Below, one piece after another: positions 44,947 to 53,876 of a stretch of 53,876 nt of DNA; the stretch's first letter is position 1, and every line of letters starts with the position of its first letter. Where the stretch lies: NCBI GenBank assembly GCA_937864365.1, contig CALMJT010000119.1, positions 1 to 53,876 of the forward strand. The letters run 5' to 3'. The notes beneath the pieces are model-generated. The model had not been told where the DNA came from. It did not search any database and saw nothing but the letters and a program-made list of their open reading frames with translations. The stretch is from an uncultured Alteromonadales bacterium. Its GTDB lineage: Bacteria; Pseudomonadota; Gammaproteobacteria; Pseudomonadales; Cellvibrionaceae. Position numbers and translations under genes: made by a program.

Positions 44947-47256
44947 ATGCAAACAGAGCAAAGCCCAGAAGTGTTAGATCAATTAAAAGAACGCTGCGTT
45001 AATGCGCTGGATAACATGATTACCGCTATCATGATGGTGGATAGAGATTTTAATGTAACGTACATTAATAAAGCAACACTCAATTTGCTCGGTGGTATAG
45101 AAGATAAATTAAAAACGGTCTGGTCGGATTTTTCTGCGTCCGAAGATTATCTGATGGGAAAATGCATTGACGGTTTCCACAAAGATCCCAGTTATCAACG
45201 CAAAATGCTAAGTGACCCATCCAAGTTGCCATTGCGAACCGATATAAAAATAGCTGACTTAACGATTGAGCTTAATGTCTCGGCAATTGTAGACGCTAAT
45301 AATAACTACGTTGGTAATACGCTTGAATGGTATGATGTTACCGAAAACAGAAGTTTCAAAAATAGCGCAGTGCAAATGGCCGGGGCTATTGAGCAGTCAT
45401 TAACTGCTTCCATTATGATTGATCGCGATTTTATGATTACTCATGCTAACAAGGCGACCTTCGAATTATTAAAAAAGCATGAATCTACATTTCAGAGAAA
45501 ATGGCCAAGCTTTCGGGCCGATCCCGAGAAATTAATTGGCACCTGTGTGGATATGTTTCATAAAAATCCGCAGCATCAACGCCAATTTTTAGCCAACAAA
45601 AATAATCTACCCTATAAAACCGATATTAAAATAGAGCACTTAGCCTTCGAGCTCAACGTTACCGCTATCAATGACTCAAGGGGCGAATATATTGGCAACG
45701 CACTAGAGTGGCAGGATGTTACCGAGATACGCAATCGAGAAATAGAAGTAGGTCGCTTAAATTCCGCTGTTGAAGGCATGACGACCAATTTAATGATGGC
45801 AGACGAACACGGAATTATTGTTTATTTAAATCCTTCCGTAAGAGCTATGTTAGAACGGCGTGAAGCCGAAATTAAAAAAATACTTCCTGCGTTTGATACA
45901 CGCACCATTGTTGGCGCAAATATAGATATCTTCCATAAAAATCCATCTCATCAGCGTAACCTGCTCGCTGATACCAGTAAATTCCCTTTAAATACCGAAA
46001 TATCGGTAGGTGATTTGCGGTTTAATCTCACCGCGGTGGCTCTAAAGAATAAAGAGGGTAAAAGTTTGGGAATAGCCGTGCAATGGATCGATGTCAGCGA
46101 CGAGAGAACTGCACAACGTCAAATCGAAAAATTAATAAATTCGGCAATCAATGGCGATTTGTCACACCGAATCGATGTCAGTGGTTATCAAGGGTTTATT
46201 CGCAATCTGGGTGAAGGTATAAACACTCTAATGAACGAGATTGTAAAACCATTCGATGAAGCCATATCGGTTATCAAAGGCCTGGCAGAAGGTAATTTGG
46301 AAGAAAAAATGAATGGTGAATATCGTGGACAATTTTCTGAATTGTCTGAAGCGATAAACGATTCGTTAACCAATTTGGCGTCAATGGTTGAGGCCATTCG
46401 CTCGGCATCAGGCAACGTATTTAATGCAGCTCGTGAAATTGCACAAGGTAATAATGACTTAAGCCAACGCACAGAAAGTCAAGCGTCGAGCTTAGAACAA
46501 ACTGCGTCGGCGATGGAAGAATTAACGTCAACTGTGCAGCAGAACGCAAAATCAGCCACCGAGGCAACTGAGAAGGCCAACAGCGCCATGGCCCGTGCCA
46601 GAAGCGGTGGGGAGGTCGTGGGTAACGCTGTAGCGTCGATGGATGAGATTAATAAATCCAGCAAAAAAATCGCCGATATTATTGGTGTCATCGACGAGAT
46701 TGCCTTCCAAACTAATTTGTTGGCTTTAAACGCGGCGGTAGAAGCTGCGCGGGCTGGAGAGCAAGGGCGTGGTTTTGCGGTAGTGGCCGCTGAGGTTAGA
46801 AATCTGGCCCAACGCAGTGCGACTGCTGCTAAAGAAATTAAAGGTTTAATTAACGATAGCGTTGAAGCGGTAACTCGCGGAGCAAAATTGGTTGATGATA
46901 CCGGTGTAACCTTCAATGATTTGATTAACGTGGTGCAAGAAGTAGTGGTTATGGTATCGAATATTGATACCGCAGGTCGCGAACAATCCGCTGGCATTAC
47001 TGAAGTCAGTAAAGCTGTCTCACAAATGGATGAAATGACCCAGCAAAATGCCGCATTAGTTGAAGAGGCCTCGGCATCCAGCAAATCAATGGAAGAGCAA
47101 GCCGAAGAGTTATTAAAACAGATGAGCTTCTTTAAATTAGCTGGCAACAGTGATATGCCCACAATGACAAGGAGACCTCGCCAAGGTTCACCGGCACCGG
47201 CAAAACGTGCAACAGCTCGTCCGGTAAGAAGCTCTGATGAATGGGAAGAGTTTTAA
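44947..47256 (+). CDS. Soluble methyl-accepting chemotaxis protein with three PAS domains
   Basis: A 769-residue chemoreceptor without any membrane segment. Three similar PAS domains (about residues 17-135, 140-262 and 268-388) each contain the motif FHK[DN]P-x-[YH]QR (His78 and its equivalents near 205 and 330) and end in an EW/QW-x-DV[TS] strand. A HAMP-like linker follows (about 390-480), then the signalling domain with the conserved tip [20 protein letters not shown] (near 575-600) and flanking methylation helices. The C-terminus DEWEEF fits the CheR/CheB-tethering pentapeptide pattern xWxxF. It probably senses an internal redox, gas or metabolic signal. The FHK-type PAS is a candidate haem site, but that is inference. 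Confidence 0.9.
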   Translation: MQTEQSPEVLDQLKERCVNALDNMITAIMMVDRDFNVTYINKATLNLLGGIEDKLKTVWSDFSASEDYLMGKCIDGFHKDPSYQRKMLSDPSKLPLRTDIKIADLTIELNVSAIVDANNNYVGNTLEWYDVTENRSFKNSAVQMAGAIEQSLTASIMIDRDFMITHANKATFELLKKHESTFQRKWPSFRADPEKLIGTCVDMFHKNPQHQRQFLANKNNLPYKTDIKIEHLAFELNVTAINDSRGEYIGNALEWQDVTEIRNREIEVGRLNSAVEGMTTNLMMADEHGIIVYLNPSVRAMLERREAEIKKILPAFDTRTIVGANIDIFHKNPSHQRNLLADTSKFPLNTEISVGDLRFNLTAVALKNKEGKSLGIAVQWIDVSDERTAQRQIEKLINSAINGDLSHRIDVSGYQGFIRNLGEGINTLMNEIVKPFDEAISVIKGLAEGNLEEKMNGEYRGQFSELSEAINDSLTNLASMVEAIRSASGNVFNAAREIAQGNNDLSQRTESQASSLEQTASAMEELTSTVQQNAKSATEATEKANSAMARARSGGEVVGNAVASMDEINKSSKKIADIIGVIDEIAFQTNLLALNAAVEAARAGEQGRGFAVVAAEVRNLAQRSATAAKEIKGLINDSVEAVTRGAKLVDDTGVTFNDLINVVQEVVVMVSNIDTAGREQSAGITEVSKAVSQMDEMTQQNAALVEEASASSKSMEEQAEELLKQMSFFKLAGNSDMPTMTRRPRQGSPAPAKRATARPVRSSDEWEEF

Positions 47257-47335
47257 TTACGACGTTTGTATATGCATTTAGCTTCGAATTGTCGTAAAAC
47301 GAAGAGTTATTTTCAGAATAAACACGTTAGATTTA

Positions 47336-47488
47336 AGGAAACTCTGATTAACCTAGAGTTTCTCGCGACACAAGGATGTGTCGCCAATTTCAAGAACGGT
47401 AAGTGATTGAAATTGTGAAGAAATTGGAAATCACATTTTCAATTTCTGTCCTCTGATTAAATCATGGATGAGTTAATCAGAGGTTCCT
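47336..47488 (+). repeat. Dispersed hairpin element, copy L (best-preserved, 153 bp)
   Basis: Reference copy, flanked by TA at 47334-47335 and 47489-47490. Five successive hairpins: GAAACTCT/AGAGTTTC; GCGACACA/TGTGTCGC; CAATTTCA/TGAAATTG; AGAAATTG/CAATTTCT; CCTCTGATTAA/TTAATCAGAGG. The ends AGGAAACTCTGATTAA and its imperfect complement TTAATCAGAGGTTCCT form terminal inverted repeats (one mismatch). It lies between the two receptor genes. Confidence 0.92.
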
Positions 47489-47602
47489 TAAGTATTTTTT
47501 ACTATGTACAGTATCGACCATTGATTAATCTGAACGGTTTAAACGGAAGTCGATATTTTTTCATGATGTTCAATTTTCTAAATTTTATTTTGAGTTTTCG
47601 CC

Positions 47603-50473
47603 ATGACTACACAAGAAGTTATCGATAAACAAGATCAACTTTCTGAAATTGCCAATAACTTGCGTTCCGGTGTCATAGTGACGGATGCAAATGGAACCGT
47701 TGACTATGCTAATCGAAGCGCAGAGAAATTATTTTTTAAAAACAAAAAATTATTTCAGTCATTAGATGAAAATTTCGATGGTACTGCCCTGCAAGGTCAA
47801 AATCTCAAGAAAATTATTGATCATGAAAAAAATCTCGGGCAACTGTTTTCCTCAGCTAATGAAGAATCTGTAGTCGCAGATGTCAATTTCGGAAATCGAA
47901 TATTTTCGGTCTCTGTATGTAAGCTACCAGACTCTGATCAGGTCTCCATGGAATGGTTGGATGTTACCGACCTTAGATTTGCGGATAACGATAGTCAAAG
48001 CATTGTTAACGCTGCTTCTCGATCATTCGCAACCATCGAATTCGACTTGGAAGGTAATATTTTATCGGCCAACGATAATTTTTTAACGACAATGGATTAT
48101 AAAATCGATGAAATTAAGGGTAAACATCATCGTATTTTTGTTTCCGAAGATTACGCCGAGAGTAATGAATACAAAACGTTTTGGAAACAACTGGCCAAGG
48201 GTGAATTTAAATCTGGACGGTTTTTACGCCACAATAAATCGGGAGATGATATATGGATTCAAGCCTCTTATAACCCTATTTTCGACGCCAACGGTGTGCC
48301 TTATAAAGTAGTCAAATACGCTATCGACATTACTGAAGAGCAGGTCAAACTTGCAGATCTATCGGGGCAATTAAACGCGATAAATCGCTCGTTGGCGGTT
48401 ATCGAGTTTGATTTAGACGGTAATATTCTTACGGCCAACCCCAATTTTTTAACGACAATGGGGTATTCTTTGCCGGAAATCCAAGGGAAACATCATCGCT
48501 TATTTGTCGATAAAGACTATGCCATATCTTCTGAATACAATGATTTTTGGAAACGATTAAGGTCAGGGGAGTTTTTTTCCACTGAATTTAAACGATTGAA
48601 AAAATCCGGCGAAGAGGTCTGGATTCAAGCCTCATACAACCCTATTCTCGATCTAAACGGTAAACCGTATAAAGTTGTAAAATACGCATCTGATATTACT
48701 CAACAAAAGCAGAAAAATGCTGATTATGGCGGCCAAGTAGAAGCCATTGGTAAGTCTTATGCTGTCATTGAGTTTGAGCTCGACGGTACAATAATTCGCG
48801 CTAACGAAAATTTTTTAACGACCTTGGGCTATCGTGCAGAGGAAATAGTTGGTAAGCACCATCGTATTCTTGTTGATCCGAATTATGCCAATAGTGCTGA
48901 ATACACTCAGTTTTGGGATAAATTAGGTCGTGGTAAATACGACTCTGGCGAATACAAACGTATTGGCAAAAATGGTAAAGAGGTTTGGATTCAGGCTTCT
49001 TATAATCCAATTCTTGATTCTAATGGTGAGCCTTTTAAAGTGGTCAAATACGCCGCAGATATCACCGAGCAGAAATTATTAAACGCAGACTTTAGCGGTC
49101 AAATAGAAGCCATTGGCTTGTCTCAGGCCGTGATTGAATTTGGGTTAGATGGGACAATTATTACTGCCAATGAAAACTTTCTAAAAACATTGGGCTATGA
49201 ATTAAATGAAATTCAAGGTCGGCATCATCGTATATTTGTAGAGCCAAGCTATGCAAGTTCTGCCGAATATCGTGAATTTTGGGATAAACTTAATTCAGGA
49301 AAGTACGACGCTGGGGAATACAAACGCATTGATAAACACGGTCATGATGTTTGGATTTCTGCCTCTTATAACCCAATTCTCGATCTAAACGGACGGCCTT
49401 TTAAAGTTGTTAAATACGCAACCGATATTACCGGTAAAAAACGTGCTGTTGCGAAAATTAGATCGGTATTGAATACCCTATCGGAAGGAAATTTAAACAA
49501 TTACGTTGACGAAAAGCTTGAAGGTGAATTTAACTTGCTGGCAGATTCGCTCAATGATGTTATTGATCGTTTAAATAATTTGGTCACTGAAATTCGCACT
49601 GCCTCAAGTAATGTATTTTCGGCCGCGCGAGAAATTGCTCAAGGTAATGACGATCTCAGTCAACGCACCGAGTCCCAGGCGTCAAACTTGGAAGAAACCG
49701 CCTCTGCAATGGAAGAGTTAACGGCAACGGTACAACAAAATGCGAATTCTGCTACCGAGGCTCGAAACAAAGCCGGCGAAGCAATGGTAAAAGCAACCAA
49801 TGGTGGCGAAGTTGTGCAAAGCGCCGTGACAGCCATGGAAGACATTAATAAATCCAGTAAAAAAATCGCCGACATTATTGGTGTGATTGACGAGATTGCC
49901 TTCCAAACTAACTTATTGGCCCTCAATGCTGCTGTTGAAGCGGCCCGCGCCGGTGAACAAGGACGCGGCTTCGCCGTTGTCGCCGCAGAAGTCCGTAATC
50001 TTGCGCAGCGCAGTGCTTCGGCAGCTAAAGAAATTAAAGGTTTAATTAACGACAGTGTTGATGCGGTGACTAAAGGCGCGAAATTAGTGGATGATACCGG
50101 CCATACATTTGGCGAATTAGTCGGCGCAGTTAAAGAAGTTGTTGCCATGGTTTCAAGTATCGATAATGCCAGTCGCGAACAATCAGCTGGGATTACCGAG
50201 GTCAGCAAAGCCGTCTCGCAAATGGATGAAATGACACAGCAAAATGCGGCACTTGTTGAAGAAGCTTCGGCGTCCAGTCGCTCTATGGAAGAGCAGGCGC
50301 AAACACTGCTAAAACAGGTCAGTTACTTCCAAATTTCCGGTGGTGATACCGGCCAGGTTGCAAATGCCAGCTATGGAGCCAGTTCTGGACCGAGTCGCTC
50401 CAACGCGCGACCTAAATCCGTACCGGTTAAAGCCCAAAAAAATCGCTCAACGGATGAGTGGGAAGAGTTTTAG
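47603..50473 (+). CDS. Soluble methyl-accepting chemotaxis protein with five PAS domains
   Basis: A 956-residue receptor without membrane segments. A divergent N-terminal PAS (about residues 10-130) is followed by four tandem PAS domains spaced 122 residues apart. Each has the pattern IEF-L-G-I--AN-NFL--GY, GKHHR-[FL] (GRHHR in the fourth), FW--L--G and [12 protein letters not shown]--[FY]KVVKYA-DIT (WISAS in the fourth). This resembles flavin-binding PAS domains of BdlA/AerC-type receptors; FAD binding is inferred. A HAMP-like region (about 615-670) and the signalling domain, with tip [20 protein letters not shown], follow. The tail TDEWEEF again matches the CheR/CheB tether. Its gene follows the first receptor after repeat copy L. 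Confidence 0.9.
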   Translation: MTTQEVIDKQDQLSEIANNLRSGVIVTDANGTVDYANRSAEKLFFKNKKLFQSLDENFDGTALQGQNLKKIIDHEKNLGQLFSSANEESVVADVNFGNRIFSVSVCKLPDSDQVSMEWLDVTDLRFADNDSQSIVNAASRSFATIEFDLEGNILSANDNFLTTMDYKIDEIKGKHHRIFVSEDYAESNEYKTFWKQLAKGEFKSGRFLRHNKSGDDIWIQASYNPIFDANGVPYKVVKYAIDITEEQVKLADLSGQLNAINRSLAVIEFDLDGNILTANPNFLTTMGYSLPEIQGKHHRLFVDKDYAISSEYNDFWKRLRSGEFFSTEFKRLKKSGEEVWIQASYNPILDLNGKPYKVVKYASDITQQKQKNADYGGQVEAIGKSYAVIEFELDGTIIRANENFLTTLGYRAEEIVGKHHRILVDPNYANSAEYTQFWDKLGRGKYDSGEYKRIGKNGKEVWIQASYNPILDSNGEPFKVVKYAADITEQKLLNADFSGQIEAIGLSQAVIEFGLDGTIITANENFLKTLGYELNEIQGRHHRIFVEPSYASSAEYREFWDKLNSGKYDAGEYKRIDKHGHDVWISASYNPILDLNGRPFKVVKYATDITGKKRAVAKIRSVLNTLSEGNLNNYVDEKLEGEFNLLADSLNDVIDRLNNLVTEIRTASSNVFSAAREIAQGNDDLSQRTESQASNLEETASAMEELTATVQQNANSATEARNKAGEAMVKATNGGEVVQSAVTAMEDINKSSKKIADIIGVIDEIAFQTNLLALNAAVEAARAGEQGRGFAVVAAEVRNLAQRSASAAKEIKGLINDSVDAVTKGAKLVDDTGHTFGELVGAVKEVVAMVSSIDNASREQSAGITEVSKAVSQMDEMTQQNAALVEEASASSRSMEEQAQTLLKQVSYFQISGGDTGQVANASYGASSGPSRSNARPKSVPVKAQKNRSTDEWEEF

Positions 50474-50489
50474 AAGCATGTAAAGAGCG

Positions 50490-50535
50490 CTCGGTATTTC
50501 TGTTAATGCATTAATGTGTGATCAGAAATATCGAG
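50490..50535 (+). terminator. Hairpin between the second receptor gene and cheR
   Basis: CTCGGTATTTCTG / CAGAAATATCGAG arms of 13 bp (one G-U) with a 20-nt loop, without a strong T-run. It could attenuate or separate cheR expression from the receptor. A second small hairpin TAACGGA/TCCGTTA lies at about 50646-50668. Confidence 0.4.
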
Positions 50536-50735
50536 GTCGTTAAGACTACATCAGCGAAGACTGAATAAAATAACCGGCTTGGGTGCGTGATTTATTCACA
50601 GATTTAATTGAGCACCGCTCATTAATACACAATTAGAGCAACAAATAACGGAATCGATTTATCCGTTACACCCAGGCTCAGATCGATACCGCTGTTACTA
50701 AAAAAAATCGGTAACGCCTTTTTTGAGGGTATTGT

Positions 50736-51581
50736 GTGGAAACCGCAAGAGCCGATCAACATAGCTTAAATAAACGGGAGTTCGAAGACCTTTGTTCAAT
50801 GGTATACGACTATACCGGTATTGTTCTTGTCGAGAGTAAACGCGAAATGGTGTATCGACGAATAATGCGTAGAGTAAGAGCCATTGGAATTGGTAGTTTT
50901 TCGGAATATTTTCGGTTAATTTCTGATCCGAATAGCGAAGAATTACCTAATTTTTTAAATGCAATTACAACAAATCTCACTAGTTTCTTTCGAGAAAATC
51001 ACCATTTTGATTATTTAAAAACGGATTTTTTACCGGAGCATGAACGCGACTACGGACAAGACAAGCGTCTGCGAATCTGGTCAACTGCCTCATCTACAGG
51101 TGAAGAACCTTATAGCCTTGCTATTACCTTACGAGAATATTTTGGCTCACGTATAAATAATTGGGATTGCAAAATATTGGCGACGGATCTTGATACCACA
51201 GTGCTAGAAACAGCCATCAACGGTATCTACAAATTCGAACGTGTTGAAAATATTCCCGAAAAAATTCAGAAAAAATGGTTTTTACGTGGCAGTGGTGATA
51301 ACAGTGAATATGTTAAGGTTTCACAAGATCTTCAAGATTTAATTACCTTTAAGCAATTGAATTTGATGCACGATTGGCCAATGAGAGGCCCGTTCGACGT
51401 TATTATGTGCCGCAATGTTCTTATTTATTTTGATAAGCCAACGCAAGCGAAGTTGTTGGGTAAGTTTATGGGTTTATTACGTGTAAATGGTGTACTAATG
51501 TTGGGGCACAGTGAGAGCATCGCCAAAGGTTACGATGAGCTTGAGTGTCGTGGGAAAACCATATATGTAAGGCGTCGTTAA
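50736..51581 (+). CDS. cheR: Chemotaxis protein methyltransferase CheR
   Basis: A 281-residue methyltransferase that methylates receptor glutamates with S-adenosylmethionine. An N-terminal helical domain (CSMVYDYTGIVL), TTNLTSFFRENHHFDYL, the SAM-binding region STASSTGEEPYSLA, LATDLDTTVLE and the CRNVLIYFD motif are present. The GTG start at 50736 follows GAGGGT at 6 nt. It should act on both soluble receptors through their EWEEF tails. Confidence 0.95.
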   Translation: METARADQHSLNKREFEDLCSMVYDYTGIVLVESKREMVYRRIMRRVRAIGIGSFSEYFRLISDPNSEELPNFLNAITTNLTSFFRENHHFDYLKTDFLPEHERDYGQDKRLRIWSTASSTGEEPYSLAITLREYFGSRINNWDCKILATDLDTTVLETAINGIYKFERVENIPEKIQKKWFLRGSGDNSEYVKVSQDLQDLITFKQLNLMHDWPMRGPFDVIMCRNVLIYFDKPTQAKLLGKFMGLLRVNGVLMLGHSESIAKGYDELECRGKTIYVRRR

Positions 51582-51660
51582 AAAATAAGGTAAGCGCAGC
51601 TATCTAGATCGGCAATTGTGCATTCATCAGAAATTTATGCAGAGAAGAATTAGTACGACT

Positions 51661-52314
51661 ATGCAAAATAAACATTACGAACCTGCATTAGAGCTGTACC
51701 CAGCGTTAGACGGATTTGAGTCTATTCGTCGTTACTTGGATAAAAGTGAAAAGCGATTTATTGCCAAAATTTTACCGGGTGAATTTTATGTCTCGAAATA
51801 CGACAACGAATTGATTGCTACAACATTGGGTTCTTGCGTGTCGGCCTGTATTTGGGATGAGAATAACGGCGTTGGTGGTATGAATCATTTTATGCTGCCG
51901 GTTTCAGATGTTGAAGCCAGTAAAGTGACTTGGGGTAATGTTGCAAGCGATGCAACTCGCTACGGTAACTACGCTATGGAGCATCTTATCAACGAAATTT
52001 TAAAAAATGGCGGTATTCGCCGTAATCTGCGCGCTAAGGTATTTGGTGGCGGTTGCGTGCTTAATCAGAGTAACGATGTTGGCGCGCGCAATGCCGAATT
52101 TGTACGGCTCTATTTGCATCAAGAAAATATAACCTTATTAAGTGAAGATCTTGGGGATATATATCCACGAAAAGTGCTTTTTGATCCTTTAACAGGTCGG
52201 GCACGAATGAAGAAAATTCGTACTCTCGATAACGATAATATTGTTGCGCGTGAACAAAGTTATCGCTACGACATCGAGCATACACCTATTGAAGGCAATA
52301 TCGAGTTATTTTAA
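51661..52314 (+). CDS. cheD: Chemoreceptor glutamine deamidase CheD
   Basis: A 217-residue CheD that deamidates receptor glutamines and in some bacteria tunes CheA. The catalytic Cys lies in TTLGSCVSAC and the His in GGMNHFMLP, followed by AKVFGGGC and GARNAEF. A C-terminal extension after RMKKIRTLDN is longer than in short CheDs. I chose the ATG at 51661; GAAGA lies 12 nt upstream, and in-frame starts at 51637 (ATG) and 51616 (TTG) are alternatives. It ends 2 bp before cheB. Confidence 0.92.
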   Translation: MQNKHYEPALELYPALDGFESIRRYLDKSEKRFIAKILPGEFYVSKYDNELIATTLGSCVSACIWDENNGVGGMNHFMLPVSDVEASKVTWGNVASDATRYGNYAMEHLINEILKNGGIRRNLRAKVFGGGCVLNQSNDVGARNAEFVRLYLHQENITLLSEDLGDIYPRKVLFDPLTGRARMKKIRTLDNDNIVAREQSYRYDIEHTPIEGNIELF

Positions 52315-52316
52315 TA

Positions 52317-53366
52317 ATGAAAAAAATTAAAGTTATTATTGTTGATGACTCACAATTAATTACCCGTATACTCTCGGAGATTCTCTCTCAAGATCCTAAT
52401 ATTGATGTGGTGGGAGTTGCTTACGACCCTTATGAAGCGCGGGAAAAAATCCGGCAGCTAAACCCGGATGTGATCACACTTGATGTCGAAATGCCTAAAA
52501 TGGACGGCATTACGTTTTTGAAAAATATCATGCGTTTACGTCCATTGCCGGTTGTCATGATTTCTACACTCACTCAATCGGGTGCCGGTATTACTTTAGA
52601 AGCACTCGAAATTGGCGCTGTAGATTTTATTCCCAAGCCCAAATCTATGCCTGGTGAGCGCCTTGGTGCTATGGCGGCAACCATCTGTCTGAAAATAAAA
52701 CAAGCTGCGCGCGTTAATTCGGCAATCTTTGAAAACTATATTGATGCAGAACCGGTTAAAAGAGCCGTGATAAAAGGTAGTTCAAATAAATCGGGTCATA
52801 TCAAACTCATTGTAATAGGCGCTTCTACCGGTGGTACCTTAGCGCTAAAACAGGTATTTACCGCACTGCCGAAAGGTATGCCGCCTATTGCCGTTGTTCA
52901 ACATATGCCCGAAGGATTTACGGCGTCGTTTGCGCAAAGGCTAGATAATTGTTGTGAGCTTTCTGTAGAAGAATTTAGTGAAGACGGATGCGATTTGGAG
53001 CCAGACCACATTTATATCGCACGCGGTAATCAGCACTTTACGGTGAAAAATATTGCTGGTCGATTAAAAGGCTCAGCGGTTGATACTGAACCGGTAAATC
53101 GCCATAAACCGTCGGTGGATGTTCTGTTCGATTCGGTTGCCAGTTGGTGCAATGATCAAGTTATTGGTGTGATTTTGACAGGAATGGGCGCCGATGGCGC
53201 TATGGGTATGTTGCGTCTCAAGAAAAAAGGTGTGATGACGATAGCGCAAGATGAGGCAAGCTCTGTTGTATGGGGTATGCCTAGAGTTGCTGTTGAAAAT
53301 GATGCTGTCGATTATGTTTTACCGCTGAATAAAATTGCACAGTTTCTGGTAGACCGGTGTGCGTAG
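52317..53366 (+). CDS. cheB: Chemotaxis protein-glutamate methylesterase CheB
   Basis: A 349-residue CheB. The receiver domain has D10-D11 and phosphoryl Asp56 (ITLDVEMPKMDG). The methylesterase domain has the catalytic Ser in GASTGG (near residue 166), His in VVQHMPEGF and Asp in LTGMGADGA. It removes receptor methyl groups when phosphorylated by CheA. The ATG overlaps the TAATAATG junction with cheD, supporting coupled translation. It is the last gene of the cluster in this window. Confidence 0.95.
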   Translation: MKKIKVIIVDDSQLITRILSEILSQDPNIDVVGVAYDPYEAREKIRQLNPDVITLDVEMPKMDGITFLKNIMRLRPLPVVMISTLTQSGAGITLEALEIGAVDFIPKPKSMPGERLGAMAATICLKIKQAARVNSAIFENYIDAEPVKRAVIKGSSNKSGHIKLIVIGASTGGTLALKQVFTALPKGMPPIAVVQHMPEGFTASFAQRLDNCCELSVEEFSEDGCDLEPDHIYIARGNQHFTVKNIAGRLKGSAVDTEPVNRHKPSVDVLFDSVASWCNDQVIGVILTGMGADGAMGMLRLKKKGVMTIAQDEASSVVWGMPRVAVENDAVDYVLPLNKIAQFLVDRCA

Positions 53367-53734
53367 CGTATGTTTTGTTAAAAGCAAATTAATCGTGCAA
53401 GTTTATAATACGTTGCATAATTTAGGTTCTGCTTCTAAAGTTTTTGATAAGTGTGCCAGAAAATTTTTTATTCGTTTTTGTTGTAAATAAAAAATTGGTC
53501 TATTACTTCAGTGGTGAAGCTTAGGATAACAGCTTTGTTCTGTAGGCGGGCTCTAGGAGTTTTTTATTTAGGTATCTTAGATCTATGTATCTTAGGTTTA
53601 AGTATCTTAGGTTTAAGTATCATAAACAAAACGACAGATCGGAATTTTTCGGCGTAGCTCCAATGTTATACAAACTAGAGCATTTGTGGTTAACGTAAAA
53701 GACATTTTTTATTGAGTTATGGAAGACTCTAAAA
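53367..53734. other. AT-rich region after cheB
   Basis: No gene recognised. It includes the 15-bp tandem repeat at 53573-53632 and leads into repeat copy M. Confidence 0.4.
53573..53632. repeat. 15-bp tandem repeat, four units
   Basis: Units TATCTTAGATCTATG, TATCTTAGGTTTAAG (twice, identical) and TATCATAAACAAAAC lie end to end, the outer ones diverged. Confidence 0.8.
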
Positions 53735-53876
53735 ATCTAAGATTAGCTCTACCATGATTTAATCTGGGTGAACGCATTGAAAACGTGATTTTTAATGTTG
53801 GTACAATTTCAATCACTTACTGTTCTTGAAATTGGCGACACATCCTTGTGTCGCGAAAAACTCTAGGTTAATCAGA
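53735..53876 (-). repeat. Dispersed hairpin element, copy M (cut by window edge)
   Basis: Reverse orientation. It contains CCATGATTTAATCTGGG, CAATTTCAATCACTTACTGT, TTCTTGAAATTGGCGACACA, TGTGTCGCG and ACTCTAGGTTAATCAGA up to the last base. Hairpin 2 is perfect; the right-terminal hairpin is degraded. Confidence 0.85.

Noticed and set aside
46479-47162. Long open frame antisense to the first receptor (227 residues), with a similar one at 49660-50208
   Set aside because: Both mirror the conserved receptor signalling domain on the other strand, which explains their similarity to each other.
1-53876. Insertion sequence, prophage, rRNA or tRNA genes
   Set aside because: No transposase, integrase or phage structural pattern and no rRNA or tRNA signature was seen on either strand; short divergent tRNAs cannot be fully excluded by eye.

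Overview
The window reads as chromosomal DNA of an AT-leaning, free-living marine-type gammaproteobacterium. DbpA, PrfC (RF3), PurE/PurK, PepQ, PutP, YhhQ and a DksA-type protein are all of gammaproteobacterial character. The mix of many c-di-GMP proteins, a large secreted metalloprotease and soluble chemoreceptors fits the Cellvibrionales (Cellvibrio/Teredinibacter/Saccharophagus-like), but that placement is inference. I see no rRNA, tRNA, CRISPR array, prophage or intact insertion sequence.

Layout. 1-0.5 kb: a glutathione S-transferase remnant next to the end of a dispersed repeat. 0.6-6.1 kb (minus): a ribose-type operon rbsK-rbsB-rbsA-rbsC that ends in a translationally close Vat-type acetyltransferase. 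6.4-9.4 kb: a DUF4234 membrane protein, a TauE/SafE exporter preceded by a 23-bp tandem array, and a YhhQ queuosine-precursor transporter. 10-14.7 kb: a secreted zinc metalloprotease, a small RcnB-like secreted protein and dbpA. 15.7-20.2 kb: a carboxymuconolactone decarboxylase-like protein, a single-domain GspF/PilC-like protein overlapping a type IV pilin gene, prfC and a PlsC-type acyltransferase. 20.4-25 kb (minus): a candidate operon of a membrane GGDEF-EAL protein, a small phosphate-binding-like periplasmic protein and a porin. 26.3-32.2 kb: a DUF6482 protein, a eukaryotic-type HisA, a DksA-like protein with a reduced zinc finger, purE-purK and pgm. 32.6-39.7 kb: a MASE1-GGDEF protein, pepQ, putP and a REC-like/GGDEF/EAL protein. 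40.5-53.4 kb: a complete chemosensory cluster STAS-cheY-cheA-cheW-cheW-MCP-MCP-cheR-cheD-cheB. Both of its receptors lack membrane segments, carry multiple PAS domains and end in an EWEEF tether for CheR/CheB.

The most unusual signal is non-coding. A family of intergenic elements of about 150 bp recurs roughly every 5 kb. Full copies show up to five successive hairpins, matching imperfect terminal inverted repeats, and TA dinucleotides at both ends. Copies are full-length, truncated, internally expanded or reduced to one terminal hairpin. Stem substitutions are partly compensatory. This looks like a non-autonomous TA-targeting element (MITE-like) whose hairpins may double as terminators or RNA structures. 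No transposase for it lies in the window.

Other points worth attention are the eukaryotic-type HisA, the 23-bp iteron-like array upstream of tauE, the GspF-like/pilin pair, the c-di-GMP/periplasmic-binding/porin operon and the soluble multi-PAS chemosensory system headed by a STAS protein. Start codons were moved from the longest reading frame where a ribosome binding site, signal peptide or family alignment favoured a different one (pepQ, putP, prfC, dksA, cheW2, cheD and others).
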